Shown here: positions 17,886 through 26,200 of the stretch, one piece after another
Numbering within the stretch: position 1 is the stretch's first letter
Layout of the letters: each line of letters begins with the position of its first letter
Source of the DNA: Xanthomonas euroxanthea
Lineage (GTDB): Bacteria; Pseudomonadota; Gammaproteobacteria; Xanthomonadales; Xanthomonadaceae
Direction: 5' to 3'
Assembly (NCBI RefSeq): GCF_900476395.1
Contig: NZ_UIHB01000001.1
Location: 6,217 to 70,216, forward strand
Length of the DNA: 64,000 nucleotides
Position numbers and translations under genes: made by a program
Notes under the pieces: model-generated
The model's input: the letters and a program-made list of their open reading frames with translations, nothing else
The model's database searches: none
What the model was told of the DNA's origin: nothing

Positions 17886-19196
17886 TCAGCGGCGCTGCAA
17901 CCAGCTCGACGGATCCACCGGCTGCCCGTTGCGCCGCAGTTCGAAGTACAGCGCCGGCACGCCCTGCCCGCCCGAGCTGCCGACCTTGGCCACCGCCTCG
18001 CCGCGCTTGATCGACGCGCCGGCGTCGCGCAACAGCGTGTCGTTGTGCGCGTACAGGCTCATGTAGCCGTTGCCGTGGTCCACGATCAGGATCATGCCGT
18101 AGCCGGTCATCCAGTCGGAGAACACCACCGTGCCATCGGCCACCGCGGTGACCGTGCTGCCCTTGGGCGCGCCGATCAGCACACCCTTGCTGGTATGGCC
18201 GTCCGGCAAGGGGGCATTGAAGCGCGCCAGCAGGTTGCCCGACACCGGCCAGCTCAGGCCGCCGACCTTGGGTGCCGGCGCGCTGGCGATGACCTTGGGC
18301 GGGGTCTTGCCGGGACGCTCGGGGCGCTCCGTATTGCCACGCTTTGCCTGCGCGGCGGCTTCGGCGGCGGCGCGCTTGGCGGCGGCGCGCCGTTCGGCCT
18401 CGGCCTTGGCGGCGGCCGCGCGCAGATTGGCGAGCAGCTGCTCCAGCGACCTGGCGTCCTGGCCCAGGGCTTTTTCGCGTTCGGCGCGTTGTTTGTAGCG
18501 GTCGTCCAGCTGCGCGACGGTCGCTGCCTGTTGCGAGCGATCCTTTTGCAGCAACGCGGCCTGCGCCTTTTGCTGCGCACGCGCCGCATCCAGCGCCTGG
18601 CGCCGGCTGGCGATGTCCTGCTCCACCTTGGCCAGCGCATCCAGCTGCGTGGTCAACGCCTGGATGCGCTGCGCACGTGCGTTCTGCACATAGCGGTGAT
18701 CGGCCAGCATGCGCGTGGCATCGCCGACGGTGTCCTGCGACAACAGCACCTTCAACGGCGCGTTGCGGCCGACCTGGTCGGCGGCGCGCAACAACGCGGC
18801 CAGCTGCACGCGCTGGTTCTGCAGGCCGCGCTGCAACTGCGCACGGTCCTGCTGCAGCTTGCCCAGATGCTGTTCCTGCTCGCGCATCGCCGATTCGGTC
18901 TCGCTCAATGCACGCGAGGTCCTGGCCACCTTCTCATCGGCCTGGCGCAACTGCTGGGCGGCATTGCCGCGCTTGCCTTCCAGCGCGCGGCGGTCGGCGC
19001 TGATGGTCTTGAGTTCATCGCGCAGCTGCTGCAATTTGCGCTCGGCCTCGCGCTGGCTCTGCGCGCCCGCCCCGGTGCTGCCCAGCAGCGCACAGGCCAG
19101 CACGGTCACCGCCAGCCACGCGCGTGGGCGGCCGGTGGCGGGGGCAAGCGGCAGGCGCGATCGCGGTGCGGGCGACAGGGGCAACGAAAGGTCCAA
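17886..19196 (-). CDS. envC: EnvC-type murein hydrolase activator (degenerate LytM domain)
   Basis: This periplasmic coiled-coil protein with a C-terminal LytM/M23 domain would activate amidases during cell separation. A hydrophobic signal (WLAVTVLACALLG, ending GAGAQ) precedes a long coiled coil rich in Gln, Arg and Ala. An Arg/Lys/Pro linker and the LytM domain (GVLIGAPKGSTVTAVADGTV to YFELRRNGQPVDPSSWL) follow. The usual zinc ligands are lost: HTSKGVLI lacks the aspartate of HxGxD, and LYFELR replaces HLHFE. This fits an activator, not an enzyme. The start is uncertain: the TTG at 19196 gives 436 residues, while an ATG at 19283 would add 29 residues unlike a signal peptide and overlap the divergent gene's start. 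Confidence 0.85.
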   Translation of the reverse strand: MDLSLPLSPAPRSRLPLAPATGRPRAWLAVTVLACALLGSTGAGAQSQREAERKLQQLRDELKTISADRRALEGKRGNAAQQLRQADEKVARTSRALSETESAMREQEQHLGKLQQDRAQLQRGLQNQRVQLAALLRAADQVGRNAPLKVLLSQDTVGDATRMLADHRYVQNARAQRIQALTTQLDALAKVEQDIASRRQALDAARAQQKAQAALLQKDRSQQAATVAQLDDRYKQRAEREKALGQDARSLEQLLANLRAAAAKAEAERRAAAKRAAAEAAAQAKRGNTERPERPGKTPPKVIASAPAPKVGGLSWPVSGNLLARFNAPLPDGHTSKGVLIGAPKGSTVTAVADGTVVFSDWMTGYGMILIVDHGNGYMSLYAHNDTLLRDAGASIKRGEAVAKVGSSGGQGVPALYFELRRNGQPVDPSSWLQRR

Positions 19197-19281
19197 TGAC
19201 TTCAGGCAGGTGCGCGATTGTAGCCAAGCATGGTGTGATCGCCGCCACGCCCAAGACAGCCGCCGCCGCGCAAGGTTCAGC

Positions 19282-19938
19282 ATGAAAGCCCAGCATCTCG
19301 TTCTGGCGTTGTCCCTGGTCTGCGCAAGTGCCTGGGCCGACGAGGACATCAGCAAGGTCAACGGCCGCATCAGCGCCGAGGCCGGCAAGGTCTATGGCGG
19401 GCTGGATACCGTCAACGGTTCCATCGAGATCGGCGCCGGCGCGCAGACCCGCAGCGTGGAAACGGTCAACGGCAGCATCCAGATCGGCGACAACGCCCGC
19501 ACCGGCGATGTCTCCACGGTCAATGGCGCGATCACGCTGGGCCAGAAGGTGGTGGTGTCCGGCGGGCTGGAGACGGTCAATGGCAGCGTGCTGGTGGAAC
19601 GCGGCAGCCGGATCAGCGGCGGCGTGGAAACGGTCAATGGCAGTATCGGCCTGGTGGAAACCGAGCTGGGCAAGGGCATCGAGACCGTCAACGGCGACAT
19701 CACCGTCGGGGTGCGCTCGCATGTGCGTGGCGGGATCGAGGTCACCAAGCCGAATTTCAGCTTCTCGTTCAAGCCTGCGCGCAAGCCGCGGGTGGTGATC
19801 GGCCCGGATGCGGTGGTCGATGGCCCGCTGGAGTTCGAGCGCGAGGTCAGCTTGTACGTGCACCGCACCGCGAAGATCGGCGCAGTGACCGGCGCCACCG
19901 CGCGCAGCTTCGACAGCGACGTGGCACCCAGGGACTGA
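19282..19938 (+). CDS. Secreted repeat protein, probable beta-solenoid
   Basis: This 218-residue protein has a signal peptide (1-19, cleaved at AWA-DED). It then carries seven copies of a VNG-centred repeat at residues 26, 44, 62, 80, 99, 118 and 136, with periods of 18-19 (for example VETVNGSIQIGDNARTG). This regular spacing with alternating hydrophobic residues suggests a right-handed beta-helix. A basic segment (FKPARKPRVV) and a final repeat-like section (VIGPDAVVDGPLEF) follow. It resembles polymer-forming/bactofilin-like or DUF4097-like folds, but I assign no function. It is divergent from the EnvC-type gene, and the M28 peptidase follows 60 nt downstream. Confidence 0.82.
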   Translation: MKAQHLVLALSLVCASAWADEDISKVNGRISAEAGKVYGGLDTVNGSIEIGAGAQTRSVETVNGSIQIGDNARTGDVSTVNGAITLGQKVVVSGGLETVNGSVLVERGSRISGGVETVNGSIGLVETELGKGIETVNGDITVGVRSHVRGGIEVTKPNFSFSFKPARKPRVVIGPDAVVDGPLEFEREVSLYVHRTAKIGAVTGATARSFDSDVAPRD

Positions 19939-19998
19939 CGCGCCCACCACGGGGCCAGCGCCTAGAATCGGGGGACCTTCGCCGCACGAGGAGTCCCG

Positions 19999-21789
19999 AT
20001 GCCCCGCAAGATCCTGTTGTGCCTGGCCGCGACGCTGGCCCTGGCCGGCTGCAAGCGTGAACCCGCCGATGCGCCGAGCGCACCCGCCGCGCAGGTGCCG
20101 GCCGACAGCGCGCCCAGCGCCCCGGTCAGTCGCCACGCCTTCTCGCCGGAGCTGACGCCCGGCGACTTCGCCGAGCTGGTCAAGACGCTGGCCTCGGACG
20201 ACTTCGAAGGGCGCGGCCCCGGGACTCCCGGCGAAGAGAAGACCGTCACCTACATCCGCGACCAGATGCAGCGCATCGGCCTGCAGCCGGGCAACGGCGA
20301 CAGCTGGTTCCAGGACGTGCCGATGGTGGAAACCACCGCCGATGCGGCCACCGCGCCGACCCTGCGCAGCGGCGAGCAGACCCGTACCCTGGCCTTCGGC
20401 AGCGACATCGTGGTCGGCACGCGTACCGGCCAGGCCGAGGTCAAGCTGGACAACAGCGAGCTGGTGTTCGTCGGCTACGGCGTGGATGCGCCCGAACAGC
20501 AGTGGAACGATTACGCCGGCCAGGACTGGAAAGGCAAGACGGTGGTGATGTTCGTCAACGACCCGGGCTTCCAGACCGGCGATGCCACGCTGTTCGACGG
20601 CAAGCGCATGACCTATTACGGGCGCTGGACCTACAAGTTCGAAGAGGCCGCCCGCAAGGGCGCGGCCGCTGCGCTGATCGTGCACGACACCCCGGGCGCC
20701 AGCTACGGCTGGGACGTGGTGAAGAACTCCTGGGCCGGCCCGCAATACGACCTGCCGGCCAAGGACGATCCCGATCCGCGCCTGCCGGTGCAGGGCTGGA
20801 TCAGCGCCGAGACCGCCAAGCAGCTGTTCGCCAATGCCGGGCTGGACCTGGCGCAGGCCTACAAGGACGCCAGCAAGCGTGGCTTCAAGCCGGTGCCGTT
20901 GAAGGCCAGCTGGTCGGTGGACCTGAAGAGCAGCATCGCCGAAAAGACCTCGCGCAACGTGGTCGGCGTGTTGCCGGGCACCAGCCACGCCGACGAGGCG
21001 GTGCTGTACATGGCGCACTGGGACCACCTGGGCAAGCATCCGGGCGAAAGTGGCGACAACATCTACAACGGCGCGGTGGACAACGCCACCGGCGTGGCCG
21101 GCATTCTCGAAATTGCCGACGCGTTCGCGCATCAGGATCCCAAGCCGGCGCGCTCGGTGGTGTTCGTGGCGGTGACGCTGGAGGAATCGGGCCTGCTCGG
21201 TTCCAAGTACTACGTGGCCAACCCGAGCTTTCCACTGGACAAGATCGCGGCGGTGATCAACCTGGATGCGATGTCGGTGGCCGGGCGCGCACGCGATGTC
21301 ACCGTGGTGGGCATGGGCAGTTCGGAGCTGGAAGACATCCTCAAGCCGATTGCCGCGATGCAGGGCCGCACCCTGCATGCCGAGGCCACGCCGCAAAGCG
21401 GCTCGTATTTCCGCTCGGATCACTTCAACTTCGCCAAGGCCGGCGTGCCGGCGCTGTATGCCGATGGCGGCGAAGACCTGCGCGAGGGCGGCACCGCGGC
21501 CGGCCGCGCGGCCGCCGAGGACTACGGGCGCAATCGCTATCACGCCCCTGGCGACGAATACGATGCGGCCACCTGGAAGCTCGATGGCACCATCGAAGAC
21601 CTGCAGGCGGTGTATGGCGTAGGCAAGGAGGTGGCCGCCGGGCAGCGCTGGCCCAACTGGTATGCCGGCAACCCGTTCAAGGCGGCGCGCGATCGCATGA
21701 TGGCCGGCAAGCCCGCGACGGGCGCCGAGGCGCCCGATACCGGAAAAGACGCCGGCGAAGAGGGCAAGAAGGCAGCACCGACGCGTTGA
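19999..21789 (+). CDS. M28-family metallopeptidase, predicted lipoprotein
   Basis: This 596-residue zinc aminopeptidase-like enzyme (peptidase M28) has a lipoprotein signal (LALAGCKREP). A PA-type insert domain around residues 140-270 precedes the catalytic domain. Metal-binding segments are MAHWDHLGK (His and Asp), GAVDNATGVAGILE, TLEESGLLGSKYYV (catalytic Glu pair) and NLDAMS, with a later histidine in FRSDHFNFAKAGVPALYADG. It would cleave N-terminal residues from peptides at the envelope. The C-terminus is a short charged low-complexity tail. It is co-oriented with the beta-solenoid gene. Confidence 0.92.
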   Translation: MPRKILLCLAATLALAGCKREPADAPSAPAAQVPADSAPSAPVSRHAFSPELTPGDFAELVKTLASDDFEGRGPGTPGEEKTVTYIRDQMQRIGLQPGNGDSWFQDVPMVETTADAATAPTLRSGEQTRTLAFGSDIVVGTRTGQAEVKLDNSELVFVGYGVDAPEQQWNDYAGQDWKGKTVVMFVNDPGFQTGDATLFDGKRMTYYGRWTYKFEEAARKGAAAALIVHDTPGASYGWDVVKNSWAGPQYDLPAKDDPDPRLPVQGWISAETAKQLFANAGLDLAQAYKDASKRGFKPVPLKASWSVDLKSSIAEKTSRNVVGVLPGTSHADEAVLYMAHWDHLGKHPGESGDNIYNGAVDNATGVAGILEIADAFAHQDPKPARSVVFVAVTLEESGLLGSKYYVANPSFPLDKIAAVINLDAMSVAGRARDVTVVGMGSSELEDILKPIAAMQGRTLHAEATPQSGSYFRSDHFNFAKAGVPALYADGGEDLREGGTAAGRAAAEDYGRNRYHAPGDEYDAATWKLDGTIEDLQAVYGVGKEVAAGQRWPNWYAGNPFKAARDRMMAGKPATGAEAPDTGKDAGEEGKKAAPTR

Positions 21790-21897
21790 CCGGCGCCAGG
21801 ACGGCACGCGTCATGCAGCCGACGCATGGCGGGGTGATGCGGTCTGCAAGGACAGCGGCAGTGCGTCCGCGCATCGATCAGACGTGTATCGATCAAA

Positions 21898-21933
21898 AAC
21901 GCAAAGGGCCTCCTGGTGGAGGCCCTTTGCGTT
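21898..21933. terminator. Bidirectional terminator hairpin between convergent genes
   Basis: A perfect 16-bp stem AACGCAAAGGGCCTCC / GGAGGCCCTTTGCGTT with a TGGT loop lies between the M28 gene and the convergent PepSY gene. On the minus strand it runs into GTTTTTGATC, giving a T tract. On the plus strand there is no T tract. It is the only gene-like structure in the 327-nt gap. Confidence 0.8.
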
Positions 21934-22116
21934 GGGTGCGTCCCGGTCGTGACGGTTGCGGGCCAGATCACGCCTGTTGTCGATGCAGCACGGTCGCGAT
22001 GGTGCTGCGATGAATAGTGCATCGATGCACTACGCGATGCCTCTAGCCGTGCTGCCGGCCGCGCGCTGCCATCAAGCCAGCGGCATCATCTACGCCACTG
22101 GCTTCGGGCGTCCCGG

Positions 22117-22563
22117 TCAGTCGTTGTCCACGCTGACCACGTGCCCGTCTTCCGGATCGACATGCAGCTCCACCTTCTGCCCGCCACGCTCGGCATCGGC
22201 GTTCCACAAGCCGTCTTCGAACTTGAGGTCGTGCACGTTGGAATAGCCGCCGGTCGACAGCGCGGCGCGGATATCGGCCTCGCTCAGCTTGGAGGTGGTC
22301 TGGTCGCCATAGACGCGGCCGGTGACCGGATCGATGCGGACGTCCACGTCCTTGCCGTCGCCGCTACGCGCGTCAGCGGTCCACACGCCATGCTCGAACT
22401 TGACGTCGTGCACCTTGGTGTAGCCCTTGCCGGTCAGCATGCTGGTGACCTCGCTGGAGGTCAGTGCCTTGGCCGGCTTGTCGGCGGCCGCTTGCGCAAA
22501 TGCGCCCTGCGCCGCCATTGCCAGTGCGCCGATCAGCGCGGTCTTCATCAGTCGATATGCCAT
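22117..22563 (-). CDS. Secreted PepSY-domain protein with two repeats
   Basis: This 148-residue exported protein has a signal peptide (1-23, GALAMAAQGAFAQA). Two tandem PepSY-like modules follow: about 35-88 (LTSSEVTSMLTGKGYTKVHD, ending DPVTGRVYGD) and 91-148 (LSEADIRAALSTGGYSNVHD, ending DPEDGHVVSVDND). The two modules clearly align with each other. PepSY domains are proposed to bind or inhibit peptidases. The ATG is preceded by GCAGGAG. The role here is unknown. It converges with the M28 peptidase gene, but no link is shown. Confidence 0.85.
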   Translation of the reverse strand: MAYRLMKTALIGALAMAAQGAFAQAAADKPAKALTSSEVTSMLTGKGYTKVHDVKFEHGVWTADARSGDGKDVDVRIDPVTGRVYGDQTTSKLSEADIRAALSTGGYSNVHDLKFEDGLWNADAERGGQKVELHVDPEDGHVVSVDND

Positions 22564-22796
22564 GTGATGCTCCTGCAGTGAAGTGCGCCCATGCTGGACG
22601 CGGCTTTATCGCTGTCAGGTGAAAGCCACTTCAAACGCGTTGCGAAAGTTCAGTGAGCTCAAGCTTTGGTGATGATGCGCCCGCGCTGCATGCGGTGGTA
22701 CGCACGGTCGTAAGAGGGCGTTGCGCAGTGGCACGTTGCGCTACCGCAACCGCATCATTCGCACTGTCCGACGACATGCGATCCGTGCGAAGGACG

Positions 22797-22824
22797 CAAA
22801 AGCGAGCCGCCTTGCGGCGGCTCG
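22797..22824 (-). terminator. Intrinsic terminator of GH5 gene 1
   Basis: On the minus strand, a 9-bp stem CGAGCCGCC / GGCGGCTCG with a GCAA loop is followed by GCTTTTGCG, 30-50 nt after the cellulase stop codon. It is a standard rho-independent terminator. Confidence 0.8.
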
Positions 22825-22852
22825 AGATTGACCTACAACCCTCTGCCTCACC

Positions 22853-23914
22853 TCACGGAATGGCGCGTGTGGCGCGAACGGCCTGGGGCGAGAGGATGGA
22901 CATCTGCGGCCTGTCGGTGCCGTCTTTGTTGGGATGCACGCTGTACTCGTAACTGACATTCCACCACGAGCCGGCAGCCCACCACGTCCAGCCCGTCCAG
23001 ACATCTGCATTGGCATCGATATAGCGGAGCATGCCGCGCAGCGCTTCATTGCAGACCGGGTTGTTGCCGGTGCCGAATTCGCCCAGGAATCCGCGCTTGT
23101 GGTTGGTGCGCAACCACTCGGTGAAGCTGCGCAGGCGCTCGACACCGATGGTGGCACTGACGCAGACATTGGTGGTGCCGCTGGAGTCGGCGTCCAGGTA
23201 CTGATGCACCTCGAACGCGTAGCGATTGAGCGGATCGTAGATCGAGACCAATGCGGTTGCGTTGGAGTAACCATCGTTGGTGGGCGAATACCAGCTGTGC
23301 GCACCGGTCCACAATGCGCCCGGCACCAGGATCAGATTGTTCGCACCGGTGGCACGAATCGCATCGATGCCTGCCTGTGCAGTGGCTGCCCAGCCGCTCG
23401 CCGATACGCCGTTGGGCTCATTCATCAGCCCGAAGATCACGGCGTTGTCGCTGGGAAATACCAGCGCAAGGCGGCGCCACAGGTCGGCGAAGGTGGCGTT
23501 CGACACCTGGTCGCCGCCAATCTTGTAGCCGTAGTATTTGCCGTAATTGTGGATGTCCAGCACCAGGTACATGCCCGATGCCTTGGCGCGTGCCACGGCT
23601 TGCTTTACCAGAGCCAGTTGGGTCGGATCCAGTTCGCCGCGTGCACTCGGCTGCAGGCGTTCCCACAGCACCGGCAGGCGGATCGTATTCATGCCAACGC
23701 CGGCGAAATAGGTGTAATCGCTGGCCGGGGCATACATATAGTCCTTATTGAGGACGCCGGGTTTCTTGGACGATGCAAATTCGGCGCCGGACAAATTGAC
23801 GCCGGCATATTTCAGTGCGCGGGTTTGTGCGTAAACGGGTGCGAATGTGCCGAACAGGACGCAGAGCAGGGCGCAGCGGAAAATGGTGCGCAGCGTTTGA
23901 GAGACAGCAGACAT
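22853..23914 (-). CDS. Secreted GH5 endoglucanase 1
   Basis: This 353-residue family 5 glycoside hydrolase is predicted to cleave beta-1,4-glucan of plant cell walls. A signal peptide (1-29, cleaved after VYA) is followed by YAGVNLSGAEF. The acid/base is E166 in LMNEPNG and the nucleophile E279 in FLGEFGTGNN. Supporting residues are in DIHNYGKYYG, HQYLD and GWTWWAAGSWW. No linker or cellulose-binding module follows the catalytic domain. The ATG at 23914 has a strong AAGGAG site. It is the first of three tandem paralogues here, like the group near gyrB known from other Xanthomonas genomes. Confidence 0.93.
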   Translation of the reverse strand: MSAVSQTLRTIFRCALLCVLFGTFAPVYAQTRALKYAGVNLSGAEFASSKKPGVLNKDYMYAPASDYTYFAGVGMNTIRLPVLWERLQPSARGELDPTQLALVKQAVARAKASGMYLVLDIHNYGKYYGYKIGGDQVSNATFADLWRRLALVFPSDNAVIFGLMNEPNGVSASGWAATAQAGIDAIRATGANNLILVPGALWTGAHSWYSPTNDGYSNATALVSIYDPLNRYAFEVHQYLDADSSGTTNVCVSATIGVERLRSFTEWLRTNHKRGFLGEFGTGNNPVCNEALRGMLRYIDANADVWTGWTWWAAGSWWNVSYEYSVHPNKDGTDRPQMSILSPQAVRATRAIP

Positions 23915-24425
23915 AAAACAACTCCTTAGACGACGGGGATGGTGTGTCGCAGCGGGTTGCGTGCGATCTGCGCGAGGTGCGCCACACCTGTCGTAACCAA
24001 TGCATCTGCCGTGCCTAATTGCCCACCACATCGCGTGTGAATTAAATGTGTTGGCTGGGTCGCAGTCACTTACCGCAGGGGTCACGTTCTGGAACAGCAC
24101 GCTGTAACGCGCCGCGTTGAAAAGCGGTCGCGCACGCTTGTCGGCACCGCCATCGCATGCATGGCGCTGTCGAAAAATCGGCGAATGGATGCGCTCGCCG
24201 TCAACGCTGCGACGTCGGGTCACTGACGCGGCAGCGCTGTTGCGCGCGCACACATGGCGAGCGCTAGCGCGCGCCGTGTGCTGGCGTTTTATTGCGGAAG
24301 GACTGTGCTCACCGCGGCCGGGCACGGTTGCTGCCTGGCATTGGCACGCCCTGCGCGTGCATGCCGATGCCGGGTGCCTGCTGCGCCGCGTGCGACGGGT
24401 GACCCTCGCTCGCGGTGTGCTTCGA
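23915..24425. other. 511-nt intergenic region between GH5 genes 1 and 2
   Basis: No gene is supported here. The stretch near 24040 contains an AT-rich GTGTGAATTAAATGTG segment that holds one TGTGA half-site but not the matching TCACA, so it is at best a weak Clp site. It should contain the promoter of GH5 gene 1. Confidence 0.5.
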
Positions 24426-25487
24426 CTAGTGGGTGATGCGTTTTGCGCGCGCGCTCAGGATCGACATCTGCGGCTTGTCGCGGCCCTGCGCATCGGGATG
24501 CACGTTGAAGGGGTAGGTGCGGTTCCACCACGCGCCGGCGGCCCACCAGGTCCAGCCCAGCCACACGTCGCGGTTGGTCTCCAGATACCCCAGCATGCCG
24601 TTGAGTGCGCTGTTGCAGGTGGCGTTGTTGCCGGTGCCGAACTCGCCGAGAAATCCCTGCTTGTGATTGATGCGCAGCCATTGGGTAAAGCTGCGCAGGC
24701 GCTCGGCACCGACAGTGCTGCTGACACACCCGGCGCTGGTGCCGCTGGAGTCCGTATCCAGGTATTGATGCACTTCGATGGCGTAGCGATTGAGCGGGTC
24801 GCGAATGGAGGCCAGCGCCACTGCGTTGGATTGGCCGGCGACGGTGGAGTACCAGCTGTGCGCGCCACTCCATAGCGCGCCGGGCACCAGGATCAGATTG
24901 TTGGCGCCGGTTTTGCGGATGGTGTCGATCGAGGCCTGCGCCGCGTTGGCCCAGGATTGCGGATTGATGTCGTAAGGCTCGTTCATCAGCCCGAAGATCA
25001 CGCTGTTGTCGTTCTTGAAGGCGATTGCCAGGCGTCGCCACAGATCGTTGAAGGTGCTGATCGGCACGCGTGCACTGCCGATCTTGTTGCCGTAATACCT
25101 GGCGTAGTTGTGGATATCCAGGATCAGGTAGACCTTGGCGGCCTTGGCGTTGGCCACGGCCTGGCGGATCAGCGCAAGCTGCGCTGCATCCAGCTCGCCG
25201 CCGGCCTTGGGTTGCAGGCGTTCCCACAGGATCGGCAGCCGAATGATGTTCATGTGCTTGCCGGCGAAGTAGCGGTAATCGCTGGCGGCCGGATACAGGT
25301 AGTCGACGTTGAGCACCCCGGGCTTTTGCGAGGATTTGATTTCGGCACCGGACAGATTGACGCCTGCGTACTTCAGGCGGTTCTGTGCATGTGCCAAGGG
25401 CACGCCTGCAAGCAGCACGCTGGCAAGCAGCAGCAATGACAACGCACGGCTGGACAGCCGGCGCGTCGGAGTGGGGGAGGGCAACAT
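24426..25487 (-). CDS. Secreted GH5 endoglucanase 2
   Basis: This 353-residue paralogue of GH5 gene 1 has a signal peptide (about 1-34, LLLLASVLLAGVPLAHA). The catalytic E170 lies in LMNEPYDINPQ, where the others have NEPNG, and the nucleophile E282 in FLGEFGTGNN. LKYAGVNLSGAEI, DIHNYARYYG and GWTWWAAGAWW are conserved. There is no cellulose-binding module. The ATG at 25487 was chosen because AGGAGT precedes it by 7 nt; an upstream in-frame ATG at 25505 has no such site. It is expected to act extracellularly after type II secretion. Confidence 0.93.
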   Translation of the reverse strand: MLPSPTPTRRLSSRALSLLLLASVLLAGVPLAHAQNRLKYAGVNLSGAEIKSSQKPGVLNVDYLYPAASDYRYFAGKHMNIIRLPILWERLQPKAGGELDAAQLALIRQAVANAKAAKVYLILDIHNYARYYGNKIGSARVPISTFNDLWRRLAIAFKNDNSVIFGLMNEPYDINPQSWANAAQASIDTIRKTGANNLILVPGALWSGAHSWYSTVAGQSNAVALASIRDPLNRYAIEVHQYLDTDSSGTSAGCVSSTVGAERLRSFTQWLRINHKQGFLGEFGTGNNATCNSALNGMLGYLETNRDVWLGWTWWAAGAWWNRTYPFNVHPDAQGRDKPQMSILSARAKRITH

Positions 25488-26139
25488 GGGTGACTCCTGA
25501 AGCATTCGCGGGGGAGATGCATGGCCCGGCGAACCTGCCACGGGCATGAAGACACTGCATCGCGCTTCACCCTAAGCGCATCCGGACATTCAAACTACGA
25601 ATGCGAGATATCACTTAATTCGAGCTGTGAGCCACTCCGCAGTTATTGCCAAACATGCACACGCTTTGTTGTGGTAAAGCGACGCAACGCCGTCACGCGC
25701 ATTGCAGGCAGGTTGCACTCTGCGCCGCACGGCAGCGGAAACACCGTGCATCCGGCCTGCCTGGAGGCGGCTGTTGTGCGATCGCAATGCTGCAGGTGAT
25801 GACGTCGCGCGTGGCGGCCACGCAGATCGCAGTCGCGATGCGCTGCCCTGCGCAGGGCGATCGTCGGAACGCAAAGGCGCGGCGCGCGCGACCGCGGTGC
25901 GACGCGGTGGGGTCAGCACGCCGGCACGCGCAACTATCACCTGGTGCGATCGCGGAACTTGGTATGTGCCATGTGCAGCGCGTGCGTTGTGGGCTGCGCC
26001 ATGCGTCCGGCAGCGGACCGCCAATGCGCATCCTGCGACACGCTGAGTGCGCTGGTGTCTGCCAGCGATGCAGCGCGCTGCAGGCAATCGTCGGCGGATC
26101 CCATCGCTTCTCCGTGGCAGGACATGGACGATGGCACGC
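25488..26139. other. 652-nt intergenic region between GH5 genes 2 and 3
   Basis: No open frame here has recognisable content; the frames present are arginine- and cysteine-rich and look like chance. An AT-rich segment near 25595-25635 (CATTCAAACTACGAATGCG) could hold the promoter of GH5 gene 2. The right end is the terminator of GH5 gene 3. Confidence 0.5.
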
Positions 26140-26179
26140 AAAAAAAAAACGGTGGCCGCAGCACAGGCCGCGACCACCG
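26140..26179 (-). terminator. Intrinsic terminator of GH5 gene 3
   Basis: On the minus strand, a 10-bp stem (26179-26170 with 26159-26150, one GU pair) and a 10-nt loop are followed by T10 (the A10 run at 26140-26149). It begins 21 nt after the cellulase stop. It is a strong terminator that makes GH5 gene 3 its own unit. Confidence 0.88.
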
Positions 26180-26200
26180 TGAGCGGCCCGCCCGCGTGGG

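Noticed and set aside
19015-21807. 930-residue open frame on the minus strand across the M28 peptidase and beta-solenoid genes
   Set aside because: It is antisense to well-supported genes and its protein has no family features. High GC leaves long antisense frames open.
24040-24060. GTGTGAATTAAATGTG as a Clp site for the GH5 gene
   Set aside because: Only one half-site matches; the second reads TGTGT and not TCACA.
26140-26149. A10 homopolymer as a possible phase-variation tract
   Set aside because: It is the T run of a terminator hairpin on the minus strand and not inside a coding region.
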